Source of the DNA: Ptiloglossa arizonensis
Taxonomy: Eukaryota > Arthropoda > Insecta > Hymenoptera > Colletidae
Assembly: GCF_051014685.1 (NCBI RefSeq)
Contig: NW_027478400.1
Span: forward strand, 930,001-994,000
DNA: 64,000 nt
Direction of reading: 5' to 3'
Shown here piece after piece: positions 50,812 to 63,309 of the stretch (the stretch's first letter is position 1; each line of letters begins with the position of its first letter). A program made the position numbers and the translations under genes. Below the pieces are notes generated by a model. That model was not told the origin of the DNA. It ran no database searches and saw only the letters and a program-made list of their open reading frames with translations.

Positions 50812-51342
50812 GGTTGAGAAACCATCAAAATTTTCGCAAGTCTGATACTCGAAACCAATAGCTACAATGGCCCAGGGGAAAAATACACATACCGTTGTAA
50901 GCGGGAGAGTTTCTTCTTCCAGATGCAACCGGAATTTCTCGAGTTCGTCGATCCGTTCGCGAGATATGGGAGTTTGAAGTTAAGGAATGGTTGAGAAACC
51001 ATCACAATTTTCGCGAGGCTGATACTCTAAACCAATAAATACTATGGCCTAGGGCAAAAATACACATACCGTTGTAACCGGGCGAGCCACTGCTTTCATA
51101 TGCAACAGGAATTTCTCGAGTTCGTCTATCCGTTCGCGAGATATGGGAGTTTGAAATTAAGGAATGGTTGAGAAACCATCAAAATTTTCGCAAGTCTGAT
51201 ACTCGAAATCAATAACTACCAAGACCTAGGGGAAAAATACACATACCTTTGTAATAGGGCGAGCTTCTACTTTCAGATGGAACAAGAATTTCTCGAGCTC
51301 GTCAATCCGTTCGCGAGATATGGGAGTTTGAAGTTAAGGAAT
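50812..51342. repeat. Right-hand HOR fragment (531 bp, 3 monomers)
   Basis: Exactly three monomers: the GTAAGCGGGAGAG box monomer (site 50890-50906), joined directly to the AAGGCTGATAC-type monomer (here CGCGAGGCTGATACTCTAAACC) and the CTACCAAGACC monomer. The next unit then starts. All other monomers of the unit are absent, a clear out-of-register crossover. Confidence 0.88.
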
Positions 51343-53287
51343 GGTTGAGAAACCATCAAAATTTTCGCAAGTCTGATACTCGAAACCAATAGCTACAATG
51401 GCCCAGGGGAAAAATACACATACCGTTGTAAGCGGGAGAGTTTCTTCTTCCAGATGCAACCGGAATTTCTCGAGTTCGTCAATCCGTTCGCGAGATATGG
51501 GAGTTTGAAGTTAAGGAATGGTTGAGAAACCATCAAAATTTTCGCAATTCTGATGCTCGAAACGAATAACTGGAATGACCTAGGGGAAAAGTACACAGAC
51601 CATTGCAATCGGTCGAGCTTCTACTTTCAGATGCAACAGGAAATAATCGAGTTCGTCTATCCGTTCGCCAGATATGGGAGTTTGAAGTTAAGGAATGCTT
51701 GAGAACCATCAAAATTTTCGCAAGTCTGATACACGAAACCAATAACTGGAATGGCCTAGGGGAAAAGAAAAAACACCATTGTAATGGGACGAGTTTCTAC
51801 TTTCAGATGCAACAGGAACTCCTCGAGTTCGTCAATCCGTTCGCGAGATATGGGAGTTTGAAGTTAAGGAATGGTTGAGAGACCATCACAGTTTTCGCAA
51901 GTCTGATACACGAAACCAATAACTACTATGGCCTAGGGGAAAAATACACATACCTTTGTAATCGGGCGAGTTTCTACTTTCAGATACAACAGGAATTTCT
52001 CGAGTTTGTCATTCCGTTCGCGAGATATTGGTGTTTGAAGGTAAGGAATGGTTGAGAACCATTAAAACTTTCGCTGGTCTGATACTCGAAACCAATAACT
52101 GGAATGGCCTAGGGCAAAAATACACATACCTTTGTAATCGGGCGAGTTTCTACTTTCAGGTGCAACAGGAATTTCTCGAGTTCGTCAATCCGTTCGCGAG
52201 ATATGGGAGTTTGAAGTTAAGGAATGGTAGAGAAACCATCAAAATTTTCGCAATTCTGATGCTAGAAACCAATAACTACAATGGCCTAGGGGAAAAATAC
52301 ACATAGCGTTGTAATCGGGAGAGTTTCTTCTTCCAGATGCAACCGGAATTTCTCGTGTTCGTCAATCGGTTCGCGAGATATGGGAGTTTGAAGTTAAGGA
52401 AAGGTTGAGAGACCATCACAATTTTCGCAAGTCTGATACTCGATACCAATAACTACTATGGCCTAGGGGAAAAATACACATACCTTTGTAACCGGGCGAG
52501 TTTCTACTTTCAGATGCAACAGGAATTTCTCGAGTTCGTCAATCCGTTCGCGAGATATGGGAGTTTGAAATTAAGGAATGGTTGAGAAACAATCACAATT
52601 TTCGCAAGTCTGATACTCGAAACCAATATCTACTGTGGCCTAGGGGAAAAATACACATACCTTTGTAGTTAGGCGAGTTTCTACTTTCAGATGCAACAGG
52701 AATTTCTCGAGTTCGTCAATACGTTCGCGAGATATGGGAGTTTGAAGTTAAGGAATAATTGAGAAACCATCAAAATTTTCGCAAGTCTGATACTCGAAAC
52801 CACTAACTACTATGGCCTAGGGCAAAAATACACATACCGTTGTAATCGGGCGAGTTTTTGCTTTCAGATGCAATAGGAAATTCTCGAGTTCGTCGATCCG
52901 TTCGCAAGATATGGGTGTTTGAAGTTAAGGAATGGTAGAGAAACCATCAAAATTTTCGCAATTCTGATGCTAGAAACCAATAACTACAATGGCCTAGGGG
53001 AAAAATACACATAGCGTTGTAATCGGGAGAGTTTCTTCTTCCAGATGCAACCGGAATTTCTCGTGTTCGTCTATCCGTTCGCGAGATATGGGAGTTTGAA
53101 ATTAAGGAATGGTTGAGAAACCATCAAAATTTTCGCAAGTCTGATACTCGAAATCAATAACTACCAAGACCTAGGGGAAAAATACACATACCTTTGTAAT
53201 AGGGCGAGCTTCTACTTTCAGATGGAACAAGAATTTCTCGAGCTCGTCAATCCGTTCGCGAGATATGGGAGTTTGAAGTTAAGGAAT
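51343..53287. repeat. Right-hand HOR unit 4 (1945 bp, 11 monomers)
   Basis: Box site 51421-51437. First unit with the GAAAAGAAAAAACACC form in monomer 3 (about 51763). It runs normally to a GAATAATTGAG monomer, then a monomer with GGTAGAGAAACC recurs near 52931 and joins a CTACCAAGACC monomer, skipping the 15-bp-deleted and TTTTCCCAAG to AAGGCTGATAC monomers. The length is 11 monomers less two single bases. Confidence 0.87.
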
Positions 53288-55572
53288 GGTTGAGAAACCA
53301 TCAAAATTTTCGCAAGTCTGATACTCGAAACCAATAGCTACAATGGCCCAGGGGAAAAATACACATACCGTTGTAAGCGGGAGAGTTTCTTCTTCCAGAT
53401 GCAACCGGAATTTCTCGAGTTCGTCAATCCGTTCGCGAGATATGGGAGTTTGAAGTTAAGGAATGGTTGAGAAACCATCAAAATTTTCGCAATTCTGATG
53501 CTCGAAACGAATAACTGGAATGACCTAGGGGAAAAGTACACAGACCATTGCAATCGGTCGAGCTTCTACTTTCAGATGCAACAGGAAATAATCGAGTTCG
53601 TCTATCCGTTCGCCAGATATGGGAGTTTGAAGTTAAGGAATGCTTGAGAACCATCAAAATTTTCGCAAGTCTGATACACGAAACCAATAACTGGAATGGC
53701 CTAGGGGAAAAGAAAAAACACCATTGTAATGGGACGAGTTTCTACTTTCAGATGCAACAGGAACTCCTCGAGTTCGTCAATCCGTTCGCGAGATATGGGA
53801 GTTTGAAGTTAAGGAATGGTTGAGAGACCATCACAGTTTTCGCAAGTCTGATACACGAAACCAATAACTACTATGGCCTAGGGGAAAAATACACATACCT
53901 TTGTAATCGGGCGAGTTTCTACTTTCAGATACAACAGGAATTTCTCGAGTTTGTCATTCCGTTCGCGAGATATTGGTGTTTGAAGGTAAGGAATGGTTGA
54001 GAGACCATCACAATTTTCGCAAGTCTGATACTCGATACCAATAACTACTATGGCCTAGGGGAAAAATACACATACCTTTGTAACCGGGCGAGTTTCTACT
54101 TTCAGATGCAACAGGAATTTCTCGAGTTCGTCAATCCGTTCGCGAGATATGGGAGTTTGAAATTAAGGAATGGTTGAGAAACAATCACAATTTTCGCAAG
54201 TCTGATACTCGAAACCAATATCTACTGTGGCCTAGGGGAAAAATACACATACCTTTGTAGTTAGGCGAGTTTCTACTTTCAGATGCAACAGGAATTTCTC
54301 GAGTTCGTCAATACGTTCGCGAGATATGGGAGTTTGAAGTTAAGGAATAATTGAGAAACCATCAAAATTTTCGCAAGTCTGATACTCGAAACCACTAACT
54401 ACTATGGCCTAGGGCAAAAATACACATACCGTTGTAATCGGGCGAGTTTTTGCTTTCAGATGCAATAGGAAATTCTCGAGTTCGTCAATCCGTTCGCAAG
54501 ATATGGGTGTTTGAAGTTAAGGAATGGTTGATAAACCATCAAAATTTTCGCAAGTCTGACACACGAAGACCTAGGGGAAAAATACACATAGCTTTGTAAT
54601 CGGGCGAGCTTCTACTTTCAGATGGAACAGGAATTTCTCAAGCTCGTCAATCCGTTCGCGAGATATGGGAGTTTGAAGTTAAGGAATGGTTGAGAAACCA
54701 TCACAATTTTCCCAAGTCTGATACTCCAAACCAATAACTACAATGGCCTAGGTGAAAAATGCACATGCAGTAGTAATCGGGCGAGCTACTGCTTTCAGAT
54801 GCAACAGGAACGTCTCGAGTTCGTCAATCCGTTCGCGAGATATGGGAGTTTGAAGTTAAGGAACGGTTGAGAAACCATCAAAATTTTCGCAAGTCTGATA
54901 CTCGAAACCAATAACTACTGTCGCCTAGGGCAAAAATACACATACCATTGTAATCGGGCGAGTTTCTGCTTTCAGATGCAACAGGAATTTCTCGAGTTCG
55001 TCAATACGTTCGCGAGATATGGGAGTTTGAATTTAAGGAATGGTTGATAAACCATCAAAATTTTCGCAAGTCTGACACTCGAAACCAATAACTACAAAGT
55101 CTTACGGGAAAAATACACACACCGTTGTAATCGGGAGAGTTTCTACTTCCAGATGCAACCGGAATTTCTCGAGTTCGTCGATCCGTTCGCGAGATATGGG
55201 AGTTTGAAGTTAAGGAATGGTTGAGAAACCATCACAATTTTCGCAAGGCTGATACTCGAAACCAATAAATACTATGGCCTAGGGCAAAAATACACATACC
55301 GTTGTAATCGGGCGAGCCACTGCTTTCATATGCAACAGGAATTTCTCGAGTTCGTCTATCCGTTCGCGAGATATGGGAGTTTGAAATTAAGGAATGGTTG
55401 AGAAACCATCAAAATTTTCGCAAGTCTGATACTCGAAATCAATAACTACCAAGACCTAGGGGAAAAATACACATACCTTTGTAATAGGGCGAGCTTCTAC
55501 TTTCAGATGGAACAAGAATTTCTCGAGCTCGTCAATCCGTTCGCGAGATATGGGAGTTTGAAGTTAAGGAAT
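53288..55572. repeat. Right-hand HOR unit 5 (2285 bp, 13 monomers)
   Basis: Box site 53366-53382; GAAAAGAAAAAACACC form at about 53708. It lacks the CATTAAAACTTTCG and GGTAGAGAAACC monomers: GAAGGTAAGGAATGGTTGA runs directly into GAGACCATCACAATT near 54001. Two monomers less one base (353) is the exact difference from the full 2638-bp unit. It includes the GAATAATTGAG and GGGTGTTTGAAG monomers and the 15-bp deletion near 54559. Confidence 0.89.
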
Positions 55573-58210
55573 GGTTGAGAAACCATCAAAATTTTCGCAA
55601 GTCTGATACTCGCAACCAATAGCTACAATGGCCCAGGGGAAAAATACACATACCGTTGTAAGCGGGAGAGTTTCTTCTTCCAGATGCAACCGGAATTTCT
55701 CGAGTTCGTCAATCCGTTCGCGAGATATGGGAGTTTGAAGTTAAGGAATGGTTGAGAAACCATCAAAATTTTCGCAATTCTGATGCTCGAAACGAATAAC
55801 TGGAATGACCTAGGGGAAAAGTACACACACCATTGCAATCGGTCGAGCTTCTACTTTCAGATGCAACAGGAAATAATCGAGTTCGTCAATCCGTTCGCCA
55901 GATATGGGAGTTTGAAGTTAAGGAATGCTTGAGAACCATCAAAATTTTCGCAAGTCTGATACACGAAACCAATAACTGGAATGGCCTAGGGGAAAAGAAA
56001 AAACACCATTGTAATGGGACGAGTTTCTACTTTCAGATGCAACAGGAACTCCTCGAGTTCGTCAATCCGTTCGCGAGATATGGGAGTTTGAAGTTAAGGA
56101 ATGGTTGAGAGACCATCACAGTTTTCGCAAGTCTGATACACGAAACCAATAACTACTATGGCCTAGGGGAAAAATACACATACCTTTGTAATCGGGCGAG
56201 TTTCTACTTTCAGATACAACAGGAATTTCTCGAGTTTGTCATTCCGTTCGCGAGATATTGGTGTTTGAAGGTAAGGAATGGTTGAGAACCATTAAAACTT
56301 TCGCTGGTCTGATACTCGAAACCAATAACTGGAATGGCCTAGGGCAAAAATACACATACCTTTGTAATCGGGCGAGTTTCTACTTTCAGGTGCAACAGGA
56401 ATTTCTCGAGTTCGTCAATCCGTTCGCGAGATATGGGAGTTTGAAGTTAAGGAATGGTAGAGAAACCATCAAAATTTTCGCAATTCTGATGCTAGAAACC
56501 AATAACTACAATGGCCTAGGGGAAAAATACACATAGCGTTGTAATCGGGAGAGTTTCTTCTTCCAGATGCAACCGGAATTTCTCGTGTTCGTCAATCGGT
56601 TCGCGAGATATGGGAGTTTGAAGTTAAGGAAAGGTTGAGAGACCATCACAATTTTCGCAAGTCTGATACTCGATACCAATAACTACTATGGCCTAGGGGA
56701 AAAATACACATACCTTTGTAACCGGGCGAGTTTCTACTTTCAGATGCAACAGGAATTTCTCGAGTTCGTCAATCCGTTCGCGAGATATGGGAGTTTGAAA
56801 TTAAGGAATGGTTGAGGAACAATCACAATTTTCGCAAGTCTGATACTCGAAACCAATATCTACTGTGGCCTAGGGGAAAAATACACATACCTTTGTAGTT
56901 AGGCGAGTTTCTACTTTCAGATGCAACAGGAATTTCTCGAGTTCGTCAATACGTTCGCGAGATATGGGAGTTTGAAGTTAAGGAATAATTGAGAAACCAT
57001 CAAAATTTTCGCAAGTCTGATACTCGAAACCACTAACTACTATGGCCTAGGGCAAAAATACACATACCGTTGTAATCGGGCGAGTTTTTGCTTTCAGATG
57101 CAATAGGAAATTCTCGAGTTCGTCAATCCGTTCGCAAGATATGGGTGTTTGAAGTTAAGGAATGGTTGATAAACCATCAAAATTTTCGCAAGTCTGACAC
57201 ACGAAGACCTAGGGGAAAAATACACATAGCTTTGTAATCGGGCGAGCTTCTACTTTCAGATGGAACAGGAATTTCTCAAGCTCGTCAATCCGTTCGCGAG
57301 ATATGGGAGTTTGAAGTTAAGGAATGGTTGAGAAACCATCACAATTTTCCCAAGTCTGATACTCCAAACCAATAACTACAATGGCCTAGGTGAAAAATGC
57401 ACATGCAGTAGTAATCGGGCGAGCTACTGCTTTCAGATGCAACAGGAACGTCTCGAGTTCGTCAATCCGTTCGCGAGATATGGGAGTTTGAAGTTAAGGA
57501 ACGGTTGAGAAACCATCAAAATTTTCGCAAGTCTGATACTCGAAACCAATAACTACTGTGGCCTAGGGCAAAAATACACATACCATTGTAATCGGGCGAG
57601 TTTCTGCTTTCAGATGCAACAGGAATTTCTCGAGTTCGTCAATACGTTCGCGAGATATGGGAGTTTGAATTTAAAGAATGGTTGATAAACCATCAAAATT
57701 TTCGCAAGTCTGACACTCGAAACCAATAACTACAAAGTCTTACGGGAAAAATACACACACCGTTGTAATCGGGAGAGTTTCTACTTCCAGATGCAACCGG
57801 AATTTCTCGAGTTCGTCGATCCGTTCGCGAGATATGGGAGTTTGAAGTTAAGGAATGGTTGAGAAACCATCACAATTTTCGCAAGGCTGATACTCGAAAC
57901 CAATAAATACTATGGCCTAGGGCAAAAATACACATACCGTTGTAATCGGGCGAGCCACTGCTTTCATATGCAACAGGAATTTCTCGAGTTCGTCTATCCG
58001 TTCGCGAGATATGGGAGTTTGAAATTAAGGAATGGTTGAGAAACCATCAAAATTTTCGCAAGTCTGATACTCGAAATCAATAACTACCAAGACCTAGGGG
58101 AAAAATACACATACCTTTGTAATAGGGCGAGCTTCTACTTTCAGATGGAACAAGAATTTCTCGAGCTCGTCAATCCGTTCGCGAGATATGGGAGTTTGAA
58201 GTTAAGGAAT
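55573..58210. repeat. Right-hand HOR unit 6 (2638 bp, 15 monomers, full)
   Basis: Full-length unit: 15 x 177 = 2655, less 15 + 1 + 1 bases. Box site 55651-55667. Preceded by GATACTCGCAACCAATAGC and containing ACACACCATTGCAATCGG, two variants shared only with the next two units. It adds the GAATAATTGAG to GGGTGTTTG monomer absent from unit 1. Confidence 0.91.
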
Positions 58211-60671
58211 GGTTGAGAAACCATCAAAATTTTCGCAAGTCTGATACTCGCAACCAATAGCTACAATGGCCCAGGGGAAAAATACACATACCGTTGTAAG
58301 CGGGAGAGTTTCTTCTTCCAGATGCAACCGGAATTTCTCGAGTTCGTCAATCCGTTCGCGAGATATGGGAGTTTGAAGTTAAGGAATGGTTGAGAAACCA
58401 TCAAAATTTTCGCAATTCTGATGCTCGAAACGAATAACTGGAATGACCTAGGGGAAAAGTACACACACCATTGCAATCGGTCGAGCTTCTACTTTCAGAT
58501 GCAACAGGAAATAATCGAGTTCGTCAATCCGTTCGCCAGATATGGGAGTTTGAAGTTAAGGAATGCTTGAGAACCATCAAAATTTTCGCAAGTCTGATAC
58601 ACGAAACCAATAACTGGAATGGCCTAGGGGAAAAGAAAAAACACCATTGTAATGGGACGAGTTTCTACTTTCAGATGCAACAGGAACTCCTCGAGTTCGT
58701 CAATCCGTTCGCGAGATATGGGAGTTTGAAGTTAAGGAATGGTTGAGAGACCATCACAGTTTTCGCAAGTCTGATACACGAAACCAATAACTACTATGGC
58801 CTAGGGGAAAAATACACATACCTTTGTAATCGGGCGAGTTTCTACTTTCAGATACAACAGGAATTTCTCGAGTTTGTCATTCCGTTCGCGAGATATTGGT
58901 GTTTGAAGGTAAGGAATGGTTGAGAACCATTAAAACTTTCGCTGGTCTGATACTCGAAACCAATAACTGGAATGGCCTAGGGCAAAAATACACATACCTT
59001 TGTAATCGGGCGAGTTTCTACTTTCAGGTGCAACAGGAATTTCTCGAGTTCGTCAATCCGTTCGCGAGATATGGGAGTTTGAAGTTAAGGAATGGTAGAG
59101 AAACCATCAAAATTTTCGCAATTCTGATGCTAGAAACCAATAACTACAATGGCCTAGGGGAAAAATACACATAGCGTTGTAATCGGGAGAGTTTCTTCTT
59201 CCAGATGCAACCGGAATTTCTCGTGTTCGTCAATCGGTTCGCGAGATATGGGAGTTTGAAGTTAAGGAAAGGTTGAGAGACCATCACAATTTTCGCAAGT
59301 CTGATACTCGATACCAATAACTACTATGGCCTAGGGGAAAAATACACATACCTTTGTAACCGGGCGAGTTTCTACTTTCAGATGCAACAGGAATTTCTCG
59401 AGTTCGTCAATCCGTTCGCGAGATATGGGAGTTTGAAATTAAGGAATGGTTGAGAAACAATCACAATTTTCGCAAGTCTGATACTCGAAACCAATATCTA
59501 CTGTGGCCTAGGGGAAAAATACACATACCTTTGTAGTTAGGCGAGTTTCTACTTTCAGATGCAACAGGAATTTCTCGAGTTCGTCAATACGTTCGCGAGA
59601 TATGGGAGTTTGAAGTTAAGGAATAATTGAGAAACCATCAAAATTTTCGCAAGTCTGACACACGAAGACCTAGGGGAAAAATACACATAGCTTTGTAATC
59701 GGGCGAGCTTCTACTTTCAGATGGAACAGGAATTTCTCAAGCTCGTCAATCCGTTCGCGAGATATGGGAGTTTGAAGTTAAGGAATGGTTGAGAAACCAT
59801 CACAATTTTCCCAAGTCTGATACTCCAAACCAATAACTACAATGGCCTAGGTGAAAAATGCACATGCAGTAGTAATCGGGCGAGCTACTGCTTTCAGATG
59901 CAACAGGAACGTCTCGAGTTCGTCAATCCGTTCGCGAGATATGGGAGTTTGAAGTTAAGGAACGGTTGAGAAACCATCAAAATTTTCGCAAGTCTGATAC
60001 TCGAAACCAATAACTACTGTGGCCTAGGGCAAAAATACACATACCATTGTAATCGGGCGAGTTTCTGCTTTCAGATGCAACAGGAATTTCTCGAGTTCGT
60101 CAATACGTTCGCGAGATATGGGAGTTTGAATTTAAGGAATGGTTGATAAACCATCAAAATTTTCGCAAGTCTGACACTCGAAACCAATAACTACAAAGTC
60201 TTACGGGAAAAATACACACACCGTTGTAATCGGGAGAGTTTCTACTTCCAGATGCAACCGGAATTTCTCGAGTTCGTCGATCCGTTCGCGAGATATGGGA
60301 GTTTGAAGTTAAGGAATGGTTGAGAAACCATCACAATTTTCGCAAGGCTGATACTCGAAACCAATAAATACTATGGCCTAGGGCAAAAATACACATACCG
60401 TTGTAATCGGGCGAGCCACTGCTTTCATATGCAACAGGAATTTCTCGAGTTCGTCTATCCGTTCGCGAGATATGGGAGTTTGAAATTAAGGAATGGTTGA
60501 GAAACCATCAAAATTTTCGCAAGTCTGATACTCGAAATCAATAACTACCAAGACCTAGGGGAAAAATACACATACCTTTGTAATAGGGCGAGCTTCTACT
60601 TTCAGATGGAACAAGAATTTCTCCAGCTCGTCAATCCGTTCGCGAGATATGGGAGTTTGAAGTTAAGGAAT
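58211..60671. repeat. Right-hand HOR unit 7 (2461 bp, 14 monomers)
   Basis: Box site 58289-58305. Nearly identical to the preceding unit but lacking exactly one monomer at about 59653, where GAATAATTGAGAAACCATC leads straight into GACACACGAAGACC. It has the same length as unit 1 but a different composition, so the two 14-mers arose independently. Confidence 0.91.
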
Positions 60672-63309
60672 GGTTGAGAAACCATCAAAATTTTCGCAAG
60701 TCTGATACTCGCAACCAATAGCTACAATGGCCCAGGGGAAAAATACACATACCGTTGTAAGCGGGAGAGTTTCTTCTTCCAGATGCAACCGGAATTTCTC
60801 GAGTTCGTCAATCCGTTCGCGAGATATGGGAGTTTGAAGTTAAGGAATGGTTGAGAAACCATCAAAATTTTCGCAATTCTGATGCTCGAAACGAATAACT
60901 GGAATGACCTAGGGGAAAAGTACACACACCATTGCAATCGGTCGAGCTTCTACTTTCAGATGCAACAGGAAATAATCGAGTTCGTCAATCCGTTCGCCAG
61001 ATATGGGAGTTTGAAGTTAAGGAATGCTTGAGAACCATCAAAATTTTCGCAAGTCTGATACACGAAACCAATAACTGGAATGGCCTAGGGGAAAAGAAAA
61101 AACACCATTGTAATGGGACGAGTTTCTACTTTCAGATGCAACAGGAACTCCTCGAGTTTGTCAATCCGTTCGCGAGATATGGGAGTTTGAAGCTAAGGAA
61201 TGGTTGAGAGACCATCACAGTTTTCGCAAGTCTGATACACGAAACCAATAACTACTATGGCCTAGGGGAAAAATACACATACCTTTGTAATCGGGCGAGT
61301 TTCTACTTTCAGATACAACAGGAATTTCTCGAGTTTGTCATTCCGTTCGCGAGATATTGGTGTTTGAAGGTAAGGAATGGTTGAGAACCATTAAAACTTT
61401 CGCTGGTCTGATACTCGAAACCAATAACTGGAATGGCCTAGGGCAAAAATACACATACCTTTGTAATCGGGCGAGTTTCTACTTTCAGGTGCAACAGGAA
61501 TTTCTCGAGTTCGTCAATCCGTTCGCGAGATATGGGAGTTTGAAGTTAAGGAATGGTAGAGAAACCATCAAAATTTTCGCAATTCTGATGCTAGAAACCA
61601 ATAACTACAATGGCCTAGGGGAAAAATACACATAGCGTTGTAATCGGGAGAGTTTCTTCTTCCAGATGCAACCGGAATTTCTCGTGTTCGTCAATCGGTT
61701 CGCGAGATATGGGAGTTTGAAGTTAAGGAAAGGTTGAGAGACCATCACAATTTTCGCAAGTCTGATACTCGATACCAATAACTACTATGGCCTAGGGGAA
61801 AAATACACATACCTTTGTAACCGGGCGAGTTTCTACTTTCAGATGCAACAGGAATTTCTCGAGTTCGTCAATCCGTTCGCGAGATATGGGAGTTTGAAAT
61901 TAAGGAATGGTTGAGAAACAATCACAATTTTCGCAAGTCTGATACTCGAAACCAATATCTACTGTGGCCTAGGGGAAAAATACACATACCTTTGTAGTTA
62001 GGCGAGTTTCTACTTTCAGATGCAACAGGAATTTCTCGAGTTCGTCAATACGTTCGCGAGATATGGGAGTTTGAAGTTAAGGAATAATTGAGAAACCATC
62101 AAAATTTTCGCAAGTCTGATACTCGAAACCAATAACTACTATGGCCTAGGGCAAAAATACACATACCGTTGTAATCGGGCGAGTTTTTGCTTTCAGATGC
62201 AATAGGAAATTCTCGAGTTCGTCAATCCGTTCGCAAGATATGGGTGTTTGAAGTTAAGGAATGGTTGATAAACCATCAAAATTTTCGCAAGTCTGACACT
62301 CGAAGACCTAGGGGAAAAATACACATAGCTTTGTAATCGGGCGAGCTTCTACTTTCAGATGGAACAGGAATTTCTCAAGCTCGTCAATCCGTTCGCGAGA
62401 TATGGGAGTTTGAAGTTAAGGAATGGTTGAGAAACCATCACAATTTTCCCAAGTCTGATACTCCAAACCAATAACTACAATGGCCTAGGTGAAAAATGCA
62501 CATGCAGTAGTAATCGGGCGAGCTACTGCTTTCAGATGCAACAGGAACGTCTCGAGTTCGTCAATCCGTTCGCGAGATATGGGAGTTTGAAGTTAAGGAA
62601 CGGTTGAGAAACCATCAAAATTTTCGCAAGTCTGATACTCGAAACCAATAACTACTGTGGCCTAGGGCAAAAATACACATACCATTGTAATCGGGCGAGT
62701 TTCTGCTTTCAGATGCAACAGGAATTTCTCGAGTTCGTCAATACGTTCGCGAGATATGGGAGTTTGAATTTAAGGAATGGTTGATAAACCATCAAAATTT
62801 TCGCAAGTCTGACACTCGAAACCAATAACTACAAAGTCTTACGGGAAAAATACACACACCGTTGTAATCGGGAGAGTTTCTACTTCCAGATGCAACCGGA
62901 ATTTCTCGAGTTCGTCGATCCGTTCGCGAGATATGGGAGTTTGAAGTTAAGGAATGGTTGAGAAACCATCACAATTTTCGCAAGGCTGATACTCGAAACC
63001 AATAAATACTATGGCCTAGGGCAAAAATACACATACCGTTGTAATCGGGCGAGCCACTGCTTTCATATGCAACAGGAATTTCTCGAGTTCGTCTATCAGT
63101 TCGCGAGATATGGGAGTTTGAAATTAAGGAATGGTTGAGAAACCATCAAAATTTTCGCAAGTCTGATACTCGAAATCAATAACTACCAAGACCTAGGGGA
63201 AAAATACACATACCTTTGTAATAGGGCGAGCTTCTACTTTCAGATGGAACAAGAATTTCTCGAGCTCGTCAATCCGTTCGCGAGATATGGGAGTTTGAAG
63301 TTAAGGAAT
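60672..63309. repeat. Right-hand HOR unit 8 (2638 bp, 15 monomers, full)
   Basis: Box site 60750-60766. Same 15 monomers as unit 6. Private changes include GAGTTTGTCAATCC (about 61155), GAAGCTAAGG (about 61193) and CTATCAGTTCGCG (about 63097). The 15-bp deletion near 62298 has the CACTCGAAG form, unlike the CACACGAAG form of units 5-7. Confidence 0.91.

Noticed and set aside
51533..51878. Overlapping antiparallel ORFs that recur once per HOR unit (for example 51533-51742 minus, 51603-51878 plus)
   Set aside because: They are created by the one-base deletion in the CTTGAGAACC monomer, which shifts two frames together, and copied by HOR amplification. Both strands being open at the same place is explained by repeat composition.
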